Assembly: GCA_963754445.1 (NCBI GenBank)
Contig: CAVWFT010000002.1
Coordinates: forward strand, 1,612,001-1,676,000
DNA: 64,000 bases
Direction of reading: 5' to 3'
Source of the DNA: Bog-473 sp963754445
GTDB lineage: Bacteria > Actinomycetota > Acidimicrobiia > Acidimicrobiales > RAAP-2
The translations under genes and the position numbers were made by a program. Each line of letters opens with the position of its first letter. The first letter of the stretch is position 1. Shown in pieces: positions 17,890 to 26,924 of the stretch. The notes under the pieces are model-generated. The model was given only the letters and a program-made list of their open reading frames with translations. It had not been told where the DNA came from and did not search any database.

Positions 17890-18918
17890 ATGGAGTACCG
17901 CACGCTCGGCCGCACCGGCGTCAAGGTGAGCCCCCTGTGCCTGGGGGCGATGATGTTCGGCAGCTTCGGCAACCAGGATCACGACGACTCCATCCGGATC
18001 ATCCATCGGGCCATCGACGCCGGGATCAATTTCATCGACACCGCGGACGTCTACTCCTTCGGTGAGTCCGAGGAGATCGTGGGCAAGGCCCTGGCCCAGA
18101 AGAAACGTCATCAGATCGTGCTGGCCACCAAGGTCCACGGCACGATGGGCCAGGACCCGAACGCGCAGGGGAACTCGCGACGTTGGATCATGGCCGAGTG
18201 CGATCGCAGCCTGCGCCGGCTGGGCACCGATTACATCGATCTTTATCAGATCCACCGCCCGTCACCAGACACCGACATCGATGACACGCTCGGGGCACTG
18301 ACCGACCTGGTGCGAGCCGGAAAGATCCGCTATTTCGGGAGCTCGACCTTTCCCGCTCACGAGATCGTCGAGGCGCAGTGGATGGCGGAGCGTCGGGCCC
18401 GCGAACGGTTCGTGACCGAACAGCCGCCCTACTCCATCCTGGTGCGTTCGATCGAGAGGGACGTCCTCCCGATGTGCCAGAAGTACGGAATGGGCGTGCT
18501 CTCGTGGAGCCCGCTGGCCGGGGGCTGGCTCTCGGGTGCCTTCGGGCCAGGCAAGGAGAACACGAGTCGTCGCGCTGCCGCGCTGCCGCACCACTTCGAC
18601 ATGGAACTGCCCGGAAACCGGGCCAAGCTCGACGCGGTGGCCACGTTGATCGACCTGGCCGATCAGAGCGGGATCTCCCTGATCCAGCTGGCGCTCGGCT
18701 TCATCCTCGAGCACCCGGGTGTGACGTCGCCGATCATCGGACCCCGCACCATGGAGCATCTCGAGTCACAGCTCCCGGCGCTCGACGTGCGTCTGGACGT
18801 CGACGTGCTCGACCGCATCGACGAGATCGTGCCGCCGGGAATCGATCTCAACGACACCGACGTCGGATGGGTTCCCGCCTCCATCGAGAACGCCGCCCTG
18901 AGGCGCCGGCCGCGCTAG
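17890..18918 (+). CDS. Aldo/keto reductase
   Basis: NADPH-dependent reductase of 342 aa with the TIM-barrel AKR tetrad: D50 and Y55 in FIDTADVY, K81 in LATKVHG, and His in YQIHRPSP. The late motif IPIIGPRT-like (SPIIGPRTMEHLE) is also typical. It belongs to the YghZ/potassium-channel-beta-like subgroup. GGAG lies just before the ATG. Its TAG stop shares the CTAG tetramer with the stop of the convergent hydrolase gene. Confidence 0.88.
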   Translation: MEYRTLGRTGVKVSPLCLGAMMFGSFGNQDHDDSIRIIHRAIDAGINFIDTADVYSFGESEEIVGKALAQKKRHQIVLATKVHGTMGQDPNAQGNSRRWIMAECDRSLRRLGTDYIDLYQIHRPSPDTDIDDTLGALTDLVRAGKIRYFGSSTFPAHEIVEAQWMAERRARERFVTEQPPYSILVRSIERDVLPMCQKYGMGVLSWSPLAGGWLSGAFGPGKENTSRRAAALPHHFDMELPGNRAKLDAVATLIDLADQSGISLIQLALGFILEHPGVTSPIIGPRTMEHLESQLPALDVRLDVDVLDRIDEIVPPGIDLNDTDVGWVPASIENAALRRRPR

Positions 18919-19673
18919 CGGTCGAGGGCCTCGGCGATCGCGGCGCCGGTGCGCCGGGAATTGAGGTACGGCTCCGGGGCATGGAACCGGTGCCCGTTGT
19001 CGATGGACAGCTCCTCGACACCGGGGCCGAACCGCTCGCCCAGCGAGGACGCACAAGCCTTGTCGTTGCGGGCTCGAACGTTCACCCAGCGCTCGATCGA
19101 ACCGGGCCACGCGGCCTTGCCGCCGACCGGTGGTGGGTCGAGCGAGTCGAAGAGCATGGGGGCTGCCAACGGTGAGCCAAGGGTGACGAAGGTGCGCACG
19201 GGCCATTCGGGGTGGGCGGCCAGGGCGCTGTAGGAGACCACCGTCCCGAACGAGTGGGCCACGAGCACCCGGGTGTCTTCGTGGATGACCTGCTCCACGC
19301 GTTCACGCAAGCGGTCGCGCAAGTCGGGTTCGGCCGTCATCACCGCCACCATGTCGACGGTGCGTTGGAACATGGCCTCGCTGGCCGCCTGCCCGAGCAC
19401 GGCCAGGGCGTCGCCGCCGTCGAGGTCGGCCAGGGCCTCTGCAACTCCGGGGCGGGCCTTTTCCAAGAGCTCCTCCTCTTCGGTGCCGGGATGACGCCGG
19501 AAGAGGTCGCCGTAGAAGCACACGTCGACGTCGTCATCGCTCAGCTCGACCCCGTGGTGCCAGAGCCCGTCGCGGACGGCGGGCAACCACCGCGACTTGA
19601 GTTCGTTCGGGCCCCACAGCTCGTTGAAGGCTCCGTGGACGAGGACGATGCGTGCCATATGGACCGACATCAT
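18915..19673 (-). CDS. Alpha/beta hydrolase (esterase-like)
   Basis: 252-residue hydrolase beginning with the strand and oxyanion motif MARIVLVHGAF. The nucleophile elbow is AHSFGTVV and the catalytic His is probably in DNGHRFHAPE. The insertion between strands 2 and 5 is rich in acidic and basic helices (EEEELLEKA, LRDRLRERVEQ). The ATG at 19658 (sixth codon) is an equally good start. Lies 12 bases after the sugar isomerase gene on the same strand, so the two are likely cotranscribed. Confidence 0.75.
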   Translation of the reverse strand: MMSVHMARIVLVHGAFNELWGPNELKSRWLPAVRDGLWHHGVELSDDDVDVCFYGDLFRRHPGTEEEELLEKARPGVAEALADLDGGDALAVLGQAASEAMFQRTVDMVAVMTAEPDLRDRLRERVEQVIHEDTRVLVAHSFGTVVSYSALAAHPEWPVRTFVTLGSPLAAPMLFDSLDPPPVGGKAAWPGSIERWVNVRARNDKACASSLGERFGPGVEELSIDNGHRFHAPEPYLNSRRTGAAIAEALDR

Positions 19674-19685
19674 CGCGGACGGGCG

Positions 19686-20534
19686 TCAGGCCGTGTGCTC
19701 CAGGAGGGCCCGGGTGGCCTCGCCGGCACGGCGGCCTGCTTCCACGGGGTCCAGCGCATGGAGGGCGTCCGAGAACACCTCGACCCCGATCGGTGCCGTC
19801 GTCCCGGCGGTCTGCAGATCCGCCAGCAACCCCCGCAGGTCCAGCTCGCCGTCGCCGGGGAGGAGCCGCTCGTGCAGCGTGGCATGCAGAGGCTCGGCTT
19901 CGGGCGCGGCCGGCGCGTCGCAGAGCTGCACGCCCGCGATGTGCCGGCCCGGGATGGCGCGCAGCGTCGCTTCCCGGGCCGACCCACTCCGGAAGTAGTG
20001 CCAGGCGTCGATGGCGATGCCACCATTGGGTCGGCCGGCCTCTCGCACCACGTACCAGGCGGCGGCGAGGTCGGGAATGCGCGACCACGGCAGGAACTCG
20101 AGCTGGACCACGAGACCATGCTCCGCCGCCCGGTCACAGAACGCGGCAAAGGACTCGGCGGCGTCGTCGAGAGACCACGGGCCGCCGAAGATGTCGACGG
20201 CATTGAGGGAGCGCGCCCCGACGGCATCGGCGATCGCGAACAGGCGCGACTCGTCGAAGCCGAAGATGCGCTCGACGTCGAACTCGGGCCCGATGTGCAC
20301 GTCAGCCGCACCGGGCGGCCACCCCCAGGCCGGGTCGATCTCAGCCACCGACAGTCCCTCGTCGGCCAGCCGGATCCGGATGTCGCCGTCGCTCATGCCT
20401 TCGGCGCGGGCGTCGTCGTAGTCACGACCCCACAGCGAGATGGCCGAAAACCCCCCGGCCCGAGCTGCGGCGAGACGGGTGCTGAACGGAATCCCCGGTC
20501 GCACGCTGCCCGAGCACAGCACGAAGCCGGTCAT
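19686..20534 (-). CDS. Sugar phosphate isomerase/epimerase family protein (TIM barrel)
   Basis: 282-residue AP-endonuclease-2-like TIM barrel protein. Metal-site residues are visible as Glu in LVVQLEFLPW, Asp and His in GIAIDAWHYF, and Glu in PIGVEVFSD, the pattern of xylose-isomerase-like epimerases. It sits in a run of four minus-strand genes (DapB-like, SDR, this, hydrolase) with short gaps, suggesting a catabolic operon. Substrate unknown; hydroxypyruvate isomerase or a dehydratase are alternatives. Confidence 0.78.
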   Translation of the reverse strand: MTGFVLCSGSVRPGIPFSTRLAAARAGGFSAISLWGRDYDDARAEGMSDGDIRIRLADEGLSVAEIDPAWGWPPGAADVHIGPEFDVERIFGFDESRLFAIADAVGARSLNAVDIFGGPWSLDDAAESFAAFCDRAAEHGLVVQLEFLPWSRIPDLAAAWYVVREAGRPNGGIAIDAWHYFRSGSAREATLRAIPGRHIAGVQLCDAPAAPEAEPLHATLHERLLPGDGELDLRGLLADLQTAGTTAPIGVEVFSDALHALDPVEAGRRAGEATRALLEHTA

Positions 20535-20543
20535 CGAATGGGT

Positions 20544-21353
20544 TCAGGCCTCGCGTGACGGCTCGAGAGGCGACACCGGGACCGCGATGGCGGGTGACTC
20601 GGTGCCGCCGTCGACCTCGAACACCTTGCCCGTGACCCATGAACTGGCGTCGGAGACCAGGTAGAGCACCGCGCAGGCGATGTCCTCGGGCTCACCGGGC
20701 CGGCCCATGGGCGTTCCGGCGAGGAACTGGCTGCGTAGGCCGTCGTCGGTGAGGACGATGTCGAGCGATCGGGTGGCGACGCCCCCCACGTCGATGGCGT
20801 TGAGCCGTACCCGGGGCGCCAGCTCGGGCGCCACGTTGCGGGTCAGGCGATCGAGCGCCGCCTTGACAGCCCCGTAGGCGGCGAAGCTCGTCTGGGTCAT
20901 GGAGGCCGAGCGCGACGAGATGTTCACGATGGCCCCCTGACCCGTCGTGTCCACGATCCGTCGAGCCGCCAACTTGGTCAGGACGAATGGCGCCGTCACG
21001 TTGAAGTGGAAGGCCGTTTCGAGAAAGCGCTCGCTGGTGTCCAACGCGGCACGGGGCATGGCGCCTCCGGCATTGTTCACCGCGATGTCGAGGCGGCCGA
21101 ACCGCTCGACGGCCGCCTCGACGAGGTGTTCGAGCTGGATCGATTCCGTGACGTCGGTCGGGACCACCAACGCTCGTCGGCCCTGTGCTTCCACGAGAGC
21201 GGCCACCTCTTCGAGGTCGGCCGCGGTACGGGCCGCCAGGACGACATCGGCTCCGGCCTGAGCCAGCCCGACGGCGATGCCCCGACCGATGCCGAGCCCG
21301 GCTCCGGTGACGACAGCGACCCGGTTCTCGAGGCGGAATCGGTCGAGGATCAC
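20544..21353 (-). CDS. SDR family oxidoreductase (paralogue 1)
   Basis: Classical SDR of 269 aa. TGAGLGIG binds NAD(P), NNAGGAMPR holds the NNAG motif, and the catalytic residues are in NISSRSAS and AYGAVKAAL. The start GTG at 21353 overlaps the stop of the DapB-like gene (GTGA). The N-terminus ILDRFRLENRVAVVTG is close to that of the SDR at 37663-38457, which also sits next to a DapB-like gene, so the two loci are paralogous pairs. Substrate unknown. Confidence 0.85.
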   Translation of the reverse strand: MILDRFRLENRVAVVTGAGLGIGRGIAVGLAQAGADVVLAARTAADLEEVAALVEAQGRRALVVPTDVTESIQLEHLVEAAVERFGRLDIAVNNAGGAMPRAALDTSERFLETAFHFNVTAPFVLTKLAARRIVDTTGQGAIVNISSRSASMTQTSFAAYGAVKAALDRLTRNVAPELAPRVRLNAIDVGGVATRSLDIVLTDDGLRSQFLAGTPMGRPGEPEDIACAVLYLVSDASSWVTGKVFEVDGGTESPAIAVPVSPLEPSREA

Positions 21354-22417
21354 GACCCGGCGCGCCCGGGGCGCACGGCCGCCCGGCCGGCGACGAGCGG
21401 CATGTCGAGGTAGGTGCGCAGGCCGGGACCGGCGGCGCAGACGTACGGCACCGCATTCACGCAGTGCATTGCCGTCGCCACCACGCCGGGATTGCGGGCC
21501 AGCCCGGCCTCGATCGACGCCGGGTGGAGCTTGCGGAAGGTGACCAGGCAATCGGGGTCACCGGTGATCTCCACCTCGAAGTGCTCGCCATCGGGCCCGA
21601 AGCGCCACGGCGGGTCGAGATGCTCTTCGCCCATGAGCCAGTTGACCGCCGCGGTCACCACCGGCTGGCCGTCGACCAGGCCCTCCCAGCGGAACCGCTG
21701 GGCCGCCACCAGACCCGGGCCGATCGGTCCGATGGGCGACTCGATCGGCTCGGTGGCCACGGCCATCTCGTGGGTGGTCCGCAGGGCGGGGTCCAGTGCG
21801 AAGCCGAGCTCGTCGGCCACCATGTGCACGGATTGGCGGAACCCGGCCCCGAGCGCCTCCGCCATGATGCTCTGGCGCGACTCCTCTGGTGTCTTGCCGA
21901 AGAGCATCCAATCGCGGATGACGTCGGGCGCGCCGTAGGTGCGGATGTCGGAGAACTCCTCGGCCCGCACGCGGGTGATCGAGCTGGACAGCGCCGAGAC
22001 CATGAGCGGGAAGCGCTCGGTGATGCCCCCGGGATGGATGCCCGTGCCGTGCAGAGTGACCCCAGCGGCGCGGCAGACGGCATCGAGCCGCGCCCGTTCC
22101 TCGCTCGGCGGGTAGAACCAGCCCAGTGGGGTCACCAGGTTCTTTCCCGATTCGAGGATGCGGGTCACCGTTGCCTCGTCGGCAAAGATCGGGCTGTAGA
22201 CGACGCAGTCGGCGTCGAGGGCCAACAGCGTGTCGACGTCGCTCGTGGCGGCAACGCCCACCGGCCCGCCGCCCGCCAGGACCCCGGCGTCCTGGCCGTT
22301 CTTCGAGCCGGAATGCACCCAGCACCCGACGAGCTCGAGATCGGGGTGAGCCAGAACGCCCTCGATGGCCGCCCGGCCCACGTTGCCCGTCGCCCATTGG
22401 ATTACCCGGTACGTCAC
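21350..22417 (-). CDS. Dihydrodipicolinate reductase-like NAD(P)-binding protein (paralogue 1)
   Basis: 355-residue protein with an N-terminal Rossmann motif (VIQWATGNVGRAAIEG) and a DapB-like second domain. Such proteins are common in mycobacteria and Acidimicrobiia; characterised relatives include 2,4-diaminopentanoate and amine dehydrogenases, so an amino-ketone substrate is possible. The GTG start has GGGGGGTGG just upstream. Translationally coupled to the SDR downstream. It shares layout with the 36558-37622 protein. Confidence 0.72.
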   Translation of the reverse strand: MTYRVIQWATGNVGRAAIEGVLAHPDLELVGCWVHSGSKNGQDAGVLAGGGPVGVAATSDVDTLLALDADCVVYSPIFADEATVTRILESGKNLVTPLGWFYPPSEERARLDAVCRAAGVTLHGTGIHPGGITERFPLMVSALSSSITRVRAEEFSDIRTYGAPDVIRDWMLFGKTPEESRQSIMAEALGAGFRQSVHMVADELGFALDPALRTTHEMAVATEPIESPIGPIGPGLVAAQRFRWEGLVDGQPVVTAAVNWLMGEEHLDPPWRFGPDGEHFEVEITGDPDCLVTFRKLHPASIEAGLARNPGVVATAMHCVNAVPYVCAAGPGLRTYLDMPLVAGRAAVRPGRAGS

Positions 22418-22484
22418 GTTCCACCCCCCGCCCATCGTTCTCGAGCCCACCATAGGTCGCGCTCTTGCTCTCGGCTCGCTCCCG

Positions 22485-23003
22485 TCATGCCAGCCCGGCG
22501 AGGCGGTAGAGGACCAGTGAGCCGGCCACGGCCACGTTGAGGCTCGCGCCGCGCCCGACCATCGGGATCTCGACGACCTGATCGATGGAGGTCCAGATCT
22601 CTTCGGGGACACCGTGGCGCTCGTGGCCGAGGAGGACGATGGTGCGCGCTCGGGCCGGCTCCAGACGGGTGAGGGGCATGGCGCCCTCCGCCAGCTCGAC
22701 GGCCACCACCACCGTGCCGCGCCGGTGCTCTGCCTCGACCCATGCGACCTTCGAGGATCGCAGCCAGTGGATGTGTGGTCGACGCACCAACGTGTCGCCG
22801 CGGGCCAGGGCTCGCCGGTAGTGCTCGGAATCGGGGACCGCCATGCAGGCGCCGACGGCATCACACGTGCGGAGAAGCGTTCCGAGGTTGGCTTCGAACG
22901 AGACCCACAGGGGTGCAGCGATGAGGTGACCCCAACACGAGTGCTGGGCGCGACGCCTGTTGCGGCGGAGGTCGGAGGGTCGGGACTTGGCGCCGGCCGT
23001 CAT
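22485..23003 (-). CDS. SpoU-family RNA 2'-O-methyltransferase
   Basis: Knotted SAM-dependent methyltransferase for tRNA or rRNA ribose. The three SPOUT motifs are clear: NLGTLLRTCDAVG, TIVLLGHERHGVPEE, and EIPMVGRGASLNVAVAGSLVLYR. From ATG 23003 it is 172 aa, enough for the catalytic domain with no extra RNA-binding domain; a frame open to 23069 gives 22 more unconserved residues. TrmH/TrmL-type activity is likely, exact nucleotide unknown. Confidence 0.82.
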   Translation of the reverse strand: MTAGAKSRPSDLRRNRRRAQHSCWGHLIAAPLWVSFEANLGTLLRTCDAVGACMAVPDSEHYRRALARGDTLVRRPHIHWLRSSKVAWVEAEHRRGTVVVAVELAEGAMPLTRLEPARARTIVLLGHERHGVPEEIWTSIDQVVEIPMVGRGASLNVAVAGSLVLYRLAGLA

Positions 23004-23315
23004 GCCGGGGGTGCGAGATTCCTCTCGATCGACATTGGTGAAAGCGTCTTCGCGGCGACGCCGGGCCATCGATGTGTTGCTGGAACGTTGGGTCGGTGAA
23101 GATCAATGCACGGAGCGATCCAATGTAGCGGCCGCCGATCGTCGGGCTCGCCGCGACCCCGGAGATCCGACGTTCCGGCTCGTGCGCCGGCCGGCCAGGT
23201 CAATCGGTCGTTTGCCCTGCCCCCGAAGCGCGGGTGCCTCGTGCGTTATCGTCCCTCGTACGAAGGTGACGCGCGTGACCGGCAGGGACTGGTTCAGCGC
23301 ACGGGGGAGGTAGTG

Positions 23316-23741
23316 GTGACCAAGGCCGACGAGAACCGTCTGGTGGTTGAAGGCTTCTGGGGCGAGCTCTACCGACAGGATCTCGAGGCTGCCGCGGCGC
23401 GGTTCACGCCCGACGGCACTTACACCGACGTCGAGACGCCCGAAGACGACATCGCCCGCGGACCCGACGAGATCGTCCGGCGTCTGACCCTCGCCTTTGC
23501 CGAGCTGTCCGAGCTGCGTGACGAGCGACAGCACCTCGTTGCGGGCGATGCCGTCGTGATGACCGAGCACGTCGAGTGCTGGACCTGGCCCACCGGGGAG
23601 ACCATGGCACTCCCGGTGGCCTCGGTCCACGAAGTGGTCGACGGGAAGATCACGCGCTGGGTCGATTACTGGGACATGAACGTGCTCATGGCCGCGGCTC
23701 CGCAGTGGTGGGTCGAGCACGTCATGACCGGTTGGAAGTAG
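23316..23741 (+). CDS. SnoaL/limonene-1,2-epoxide hydrolase-like (NTF2 fold) protein
   Basis: 141-residue NTF2-fold protein with the sequence FWGELYRQDLEAAAARFTPDGTYTD and later GKITRWVDYWDMN, typical of the limonene-epoxide-hydrolase-like group. The catalytic Asp-Arg-Asp triad of true LEH is only partly recognisable. The second of two adjacent GTG codons (23316) was chosen because GGGGGAGG is then five bases away; the open frame extends far upstream without similarity. Followed 14 bases later by the amidohydrolase gene. Confidence 0.78.
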   Translation: MTKADENRLVVEGFWGELYRQDLEAAAARFTPDGTYTDVETPEDDIARGPDEIVRRLTLAFAELSELRDERQHLVAGDAVVMTEHVECWTWPTGETMALPVASVHEVVDGKITRWVDYWDMNVLMAAAPQWWVEHVMTGWK

Positions 23742-23755
23742 GGGCGGGACGGACG

Positions 23756-25009
23756 GTGTCCAGGCTCGTCCTCGTCGAAGCGAACGTCGTCGACGCTGAC
23801 GGCGCCCGACCCAGGAGTGTGGTCGTCGTCGACGGCCGGCGCATCGTCACCGTCGCCACGGGGACACCGGTCGACGTCGCCGCCGACGACCGGGTGGTGG
23901 ACCTGGGTGGTCGCACCGTGATGCCGGGGATGGTGAGCAGCCACTTCCATGCCACCTACAACGAGCTCGGATCCAAGAGCACCCCGTTCGGGCTGGAGGA
24001 GCCGCCGGCGCTGCAGGCGGTGCGCGCCGCGCATCACCTCGAGCTGCTGTTGCGCTGCGGATTCACGGGCGCCGTCAGCGCGGGTGCGCCGTTTGCCATC
24101 GATGCCTCGATGAAGGCGGCCATCGCCGAGGGGTTGTTCCCGGGGCCGCGGCTCATGGCCGGCAGCCGTGACGTGAGCACGACCGGCCACGCCGGGGACA
24201 AGAGCTTTCCCTGGTACTGGGACGTCGGGGCCCGGGGCGCGATCCACCGCTCGGACGGCCCCGCCGAGTTCCGGCGCGCGGTGCGCGAGGAGATCAAGCA
24301 GGGAGCGGAGATCATCAAGATGTTCGTGACCGGCGGTCACGGCACCGTGGCCCCCGCCGAGCAGACGGAGATGACCCCTGAAGAGATCGGGGCCGGGATC
24401 GAAGCGGCCCATCAACGTGGCGCGCTCGTGCGTGGCCACATCGCCAATCGCCAGGCGCTGCACATGGCGCTCGACGCCGGAATCGACGTTGTCGACCACG
24501 GAGACGGCCTCGACGACGCTGCCATCGAGCGCATGGTGGAGCAAGGAACGTTCCTCGTCCCCAGTCAGCTCTTCCCCGTGCGCTTCGCCGAATTGATGGG
24601 GGAGGGCGGGCTGGGATTCACCGCCGCGATGACGCAGGACATCGAGAAGGCGTTGGCCATCCTGCCGGTGGCCAACGCAGCAGGCGTGCGCCTACTCATC
24701 GGTGACGACTACGGAGCGATCAGCCTTCCGCATGGCCGTTACGCCGACGAGCTGGCGTTCTACGTGAAAGAAGCCGGGATCCCGGCCCTCGACGTCTTGC
24801 GCTGGGCGACGGTCAACGGTGCCGCGTTGATGGGGCGCAGCCACGAGCTCGGCTCCGTACGCGCGGGCTACCTGGCCGACCTTCTCGTGGTCGACGGCGA
24901 TCCGCTGGCGGACATGAGCCTGCTCCAGGATCAGACCCGGCTGCTCGCCATCATGAAGGGTGGCGCGCTCGTCAAGGACGAGCTGGCCCACGTGGAGTCG
25001 GCTTCCTGA
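23756..25009 (+). CDS. Amidohydrolase family protein (imidazolonepropionase/prolidase-like)
   Basis: Metal-dependent hydrolase of 417 aa. The first metal pair is in SSHFHATYN (HxH), the bridging lysine is probably in AEIIKMFVTGGH, metal histidines follow in VRGHIANRQ and VVDHGDGL, and the last Asp in LLIGDDYGA. It ends with the family's C-terminal beta-sandwich marker LGSVRAGYLADLLVVDGDPL. Likely cleaves an amide or cyclic amide bond. The GTG start overlaps nothing; it is cotranscribed with the SnoaL-like gene and the monooxygenase gene that follows. Confidence 0.84.
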   Translation: MSRLVLVEANVVDADGARPRSVVVVDGRRIVTVATGTPVDVAADDRVVDLGGRTVMPGMVSSHFHATYNELGSKSTPFGLEEPPALQAVRAAHHLELLLRCGFTGAVSAGAPFAIDASMKAAIAEGLFPGPRLMAGSRDVSTTGHAGDKSFPWYWDVGARGAIHRSDGPAEFRRAVREEIKQGAEIIKMFVTGGHGTVAPAEQTEMTPEEIGAGIEAAHQRGALVRGHIANRQALHMALDAGIDVVDHGDGLDDAAIERMVEQGTFLVPSQLFPVRFAELMGEGGLGFTAAMTQDIEKALAILPVANAAGVRLLIGDDYGAISLPHGRYADELAFYVKEAGIPALDVLRWATVNGAALMGRSHELGSVRAGYLADLLVVDGDPLADMSLLQDQTRLLAIMKGGALVKDELAHVESAS

Positions 25010-25027
25010 GGGCAGTACCGTGCCGGC

Positions 25028-25321
25028 ATGATCATCATCGCCGGCTCGCTCAGCTTCAGCCCGTCCGACCGTCGGGATGTGCTCGACAGCCTGGCCGAGG
25101 TGACGGAGGCCAGCCGGCGCGATGCGGGCTGCGTGGATTACTTCTGGTCGGAGGACATCGAAGAGCCGAACACGTTCCGCTTCTTCGAGTGTTGGGAGTC
25201 TCAGGCCGCGCTCGACGCCCACCTGGCGGCGCCGCACGAGGACCGCTTCGGTGAACGGAACCTCAGCCGCATCACGGGGGCCACGGCGTCGACGTACGAG
25301 GCCACCCCCGTCGCCCCCTGA
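25028..25321 (+). CDS. Antibiotic-biosynthesis-monooxygenase (ABM) domain protein
   Basis: 97-residue dimeric alpha/beta barrel protein. The pattern FSPSDRRDVLDSL, SRRDAGCVDYFW and FRFFECWESQAALDAHLAAPH matches ABM/YgiN-like quinol monooxygenases. These small proteins oxidise quinols or aromatic polyketides without a cofactor, or degrade haem. It is the last of three plus-strand genes after the SnoaL-like protein and the amidohydrolase. Confidence 0.82.
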   Translation: MIIIAGSLSFSPSDRRDVLDSLAEVTEASRRDAGCVDYFWSEDIEEPNTFRFFECWESQAALDAHLAAPHEDRFGERNLSRITGATASTYEATPVAP

Positions 25322-25481
25322 GAGGTGGTCGGGATCAACCCGTCCGGCCCTGAAGAGAACTCGAAGGGCCTTGCGGGCGGTCCTGCAGGGAACCCGGCGC
25401 CCGCCGGCCCTAATATCCGGGCCGCGTCGCTCACGTTCCCGACCTTCGGCGGGCCAGCGGCGCCCTGGGGAGGAGCATCGG

Positions 25482-26915
25482 ATGCGTCACCAGAGGTTCA
25501 TCGTCGCCGCGGTCGCGCTCCTGGCAGCCGCGTCGACCAGCGTGCTCGCCGCGCCGGCCGGGGCCAGCAGTTCCGCCGGCACCGTCTTTGGGGCCAAGGC
25601 CACGTTGAGCGGCCCGATCACGACCGGACACATCATCGAACCGCTCTCGGGAGTGGGGACGGACCTCGCCGCCAACGGCTACGTCGAGCAGGAGTACTTC
25701 GCCTCCGGCACGGCCCACGCACTGACGACGACCTCGGCTCCGGCCGACGGGCGCTGGAAGGTCGAGCCCACCACCTCGGCGCCCTACGAGACCCGCATCA
25801 TCGTGCGGCGTCCCTCTTCGCCCAAGAAGTTCAACGGCACGGTCGTGGTCGAGTGGCTGAACGTGTCTGCCGGCGAGTCCTCCCCGGATTGGGACTATCT
25901 CAACCCCATGCTGATGAGCGAGGGCTATGCCTGGGTGGGGGTCTCCGCCCAGTCGCTCGGCGTCGAAGGCGGAACGTCCATCCTCGGCACCAAGGGCACC
26001 GGTGGTGGCCTCGTCCAACAGGAGCCGAGCCGCTACGGCGTCCTGCATCATCCGGGTGATCAGTACGCCCTCGACATGTTCGCCCAGATCGGCCTGGCCC
26101 TCCGCTCGGGCCACGGGACCGACGTGCTCGGCACGCTGCGGCCGCGCCACTTCGTCGCCGTCGGTGAGTCCCAGTCCGCCTTCTACATGACCGACTTCGC
26201 CGATGCCCTCCAGCCGGTCACCCATGCATTCGAGGGCATCTTCATCCACAGTCGGGGTGGCAGTGGCTCGGGCATCGGATCGTCGAACGGCCTCAAGGGC
26301 AACCTGCGCATTCGAACGGATCTCACCGTCCCGGTCTTCATGTTCGAGACCCAGACCGATCTGACCACCCTGGGCTACGCCTCGGCGCAACAGCCCAATA
26401 CGGCGCGCATCAGGACCTGGGAGGTGGCGGGAACCTCGCACGCGGACGCATACCTCGTTGGTGGGAACGGCGCCCTGCTCGGTTGCAGCCAACCGATCAA
26501 CGACGGCCCGCAACACCAGGTGGTGCAGGCCGCCTTCACGGCGTTCGACAAATGGGTCGTGGACGGGACGCCGCCGCCCGCGCCGTCACCCTTCCGGCTG
26601 GCCAGCACGAACCCGGTCACCTACGCGCTCGATTCCCACGGCAACGTCATCGGCGGCGTGCGCACCCCGGCCGTCGACACGCCGATCTCGGCCTTGAGCG
26701 GCCAGGCCCCGCCGGGCACCACCGTGGTCTGCTCGCTCTTCGGGTCGGCCATACCACTCAGCGCGTCCACCCTCGCCGCGCTGTACCCGACCAAGGCCGA
26801 CTACATCGCGGACTACACCGAGAGCTTGAACCGGGCCGTTCGGGGTGGATACATCCTGCCGGCCGACCGGGCGGCGATGTTGGCCCAAGCGGAGCAGGTC
26901 ACGCTCCCGGGCTGA
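25482..26915 (+). CDS. Secreted alpha/beta-hydrolase domain protein
   Basis: 477-residue exported protein. A Sec signal peptide covers about residues 1-29 (basic start, FIVAAVALLAAAST, cleavage near APAGAS). The body has the nucleophile elbow AVGESQSA and a likely His in AGTSHADAYL. The sequence GTVVVEWLNVSAG marks the actinobacterial family annotated only as alpha/beta hydrolase domain-containing. GGGGAGGAG precedes the ATG. It converges on the phospholipase C gene, also exported. Confidence 0.8.
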   Translation: MRHQRFIVAAVALLAAASTSVLAAPAGASSSAGTVFGAKATLSGPITTGHIIEPLSGVGTDLAANGYVEQEYFASGTAHALTTTSAPADGRWKVEPTTSAPYETRIIVRRPSSPKKFNGTVVVEWLNVSAGESSPDWDYLNPMLMSEGYAWVGVSAQSLGVEGGTSILGTKGTGGGLVQQEPSRYGVLHHPGDQYALDMFAQIGLALRSGHGTDVLGTLRPRHFVAVGESQSAFYMTDFADALQPVTHAFEGIFIHSRGGSGSGIGSSNGLKGNLRIRTDLTVPVFMFETQTDLTTLGYASAQQPNTARIRTWEVAGTSHADAYLVGGNGALLGCSQPINDGPQHQVVQAAFTAFDKWVVDGTPPPAPSPFRLASTNPVTYALDSHGNVIGGVRTPAVDTPISALSGQAPPGTTVVCSLFGSAIPLSASTLAALYPTKADYIADYTESLNRAVRGGYILPADRAAMLAQAEQVTLPG

Positions 26916-26924
26916 CGCCCTCCC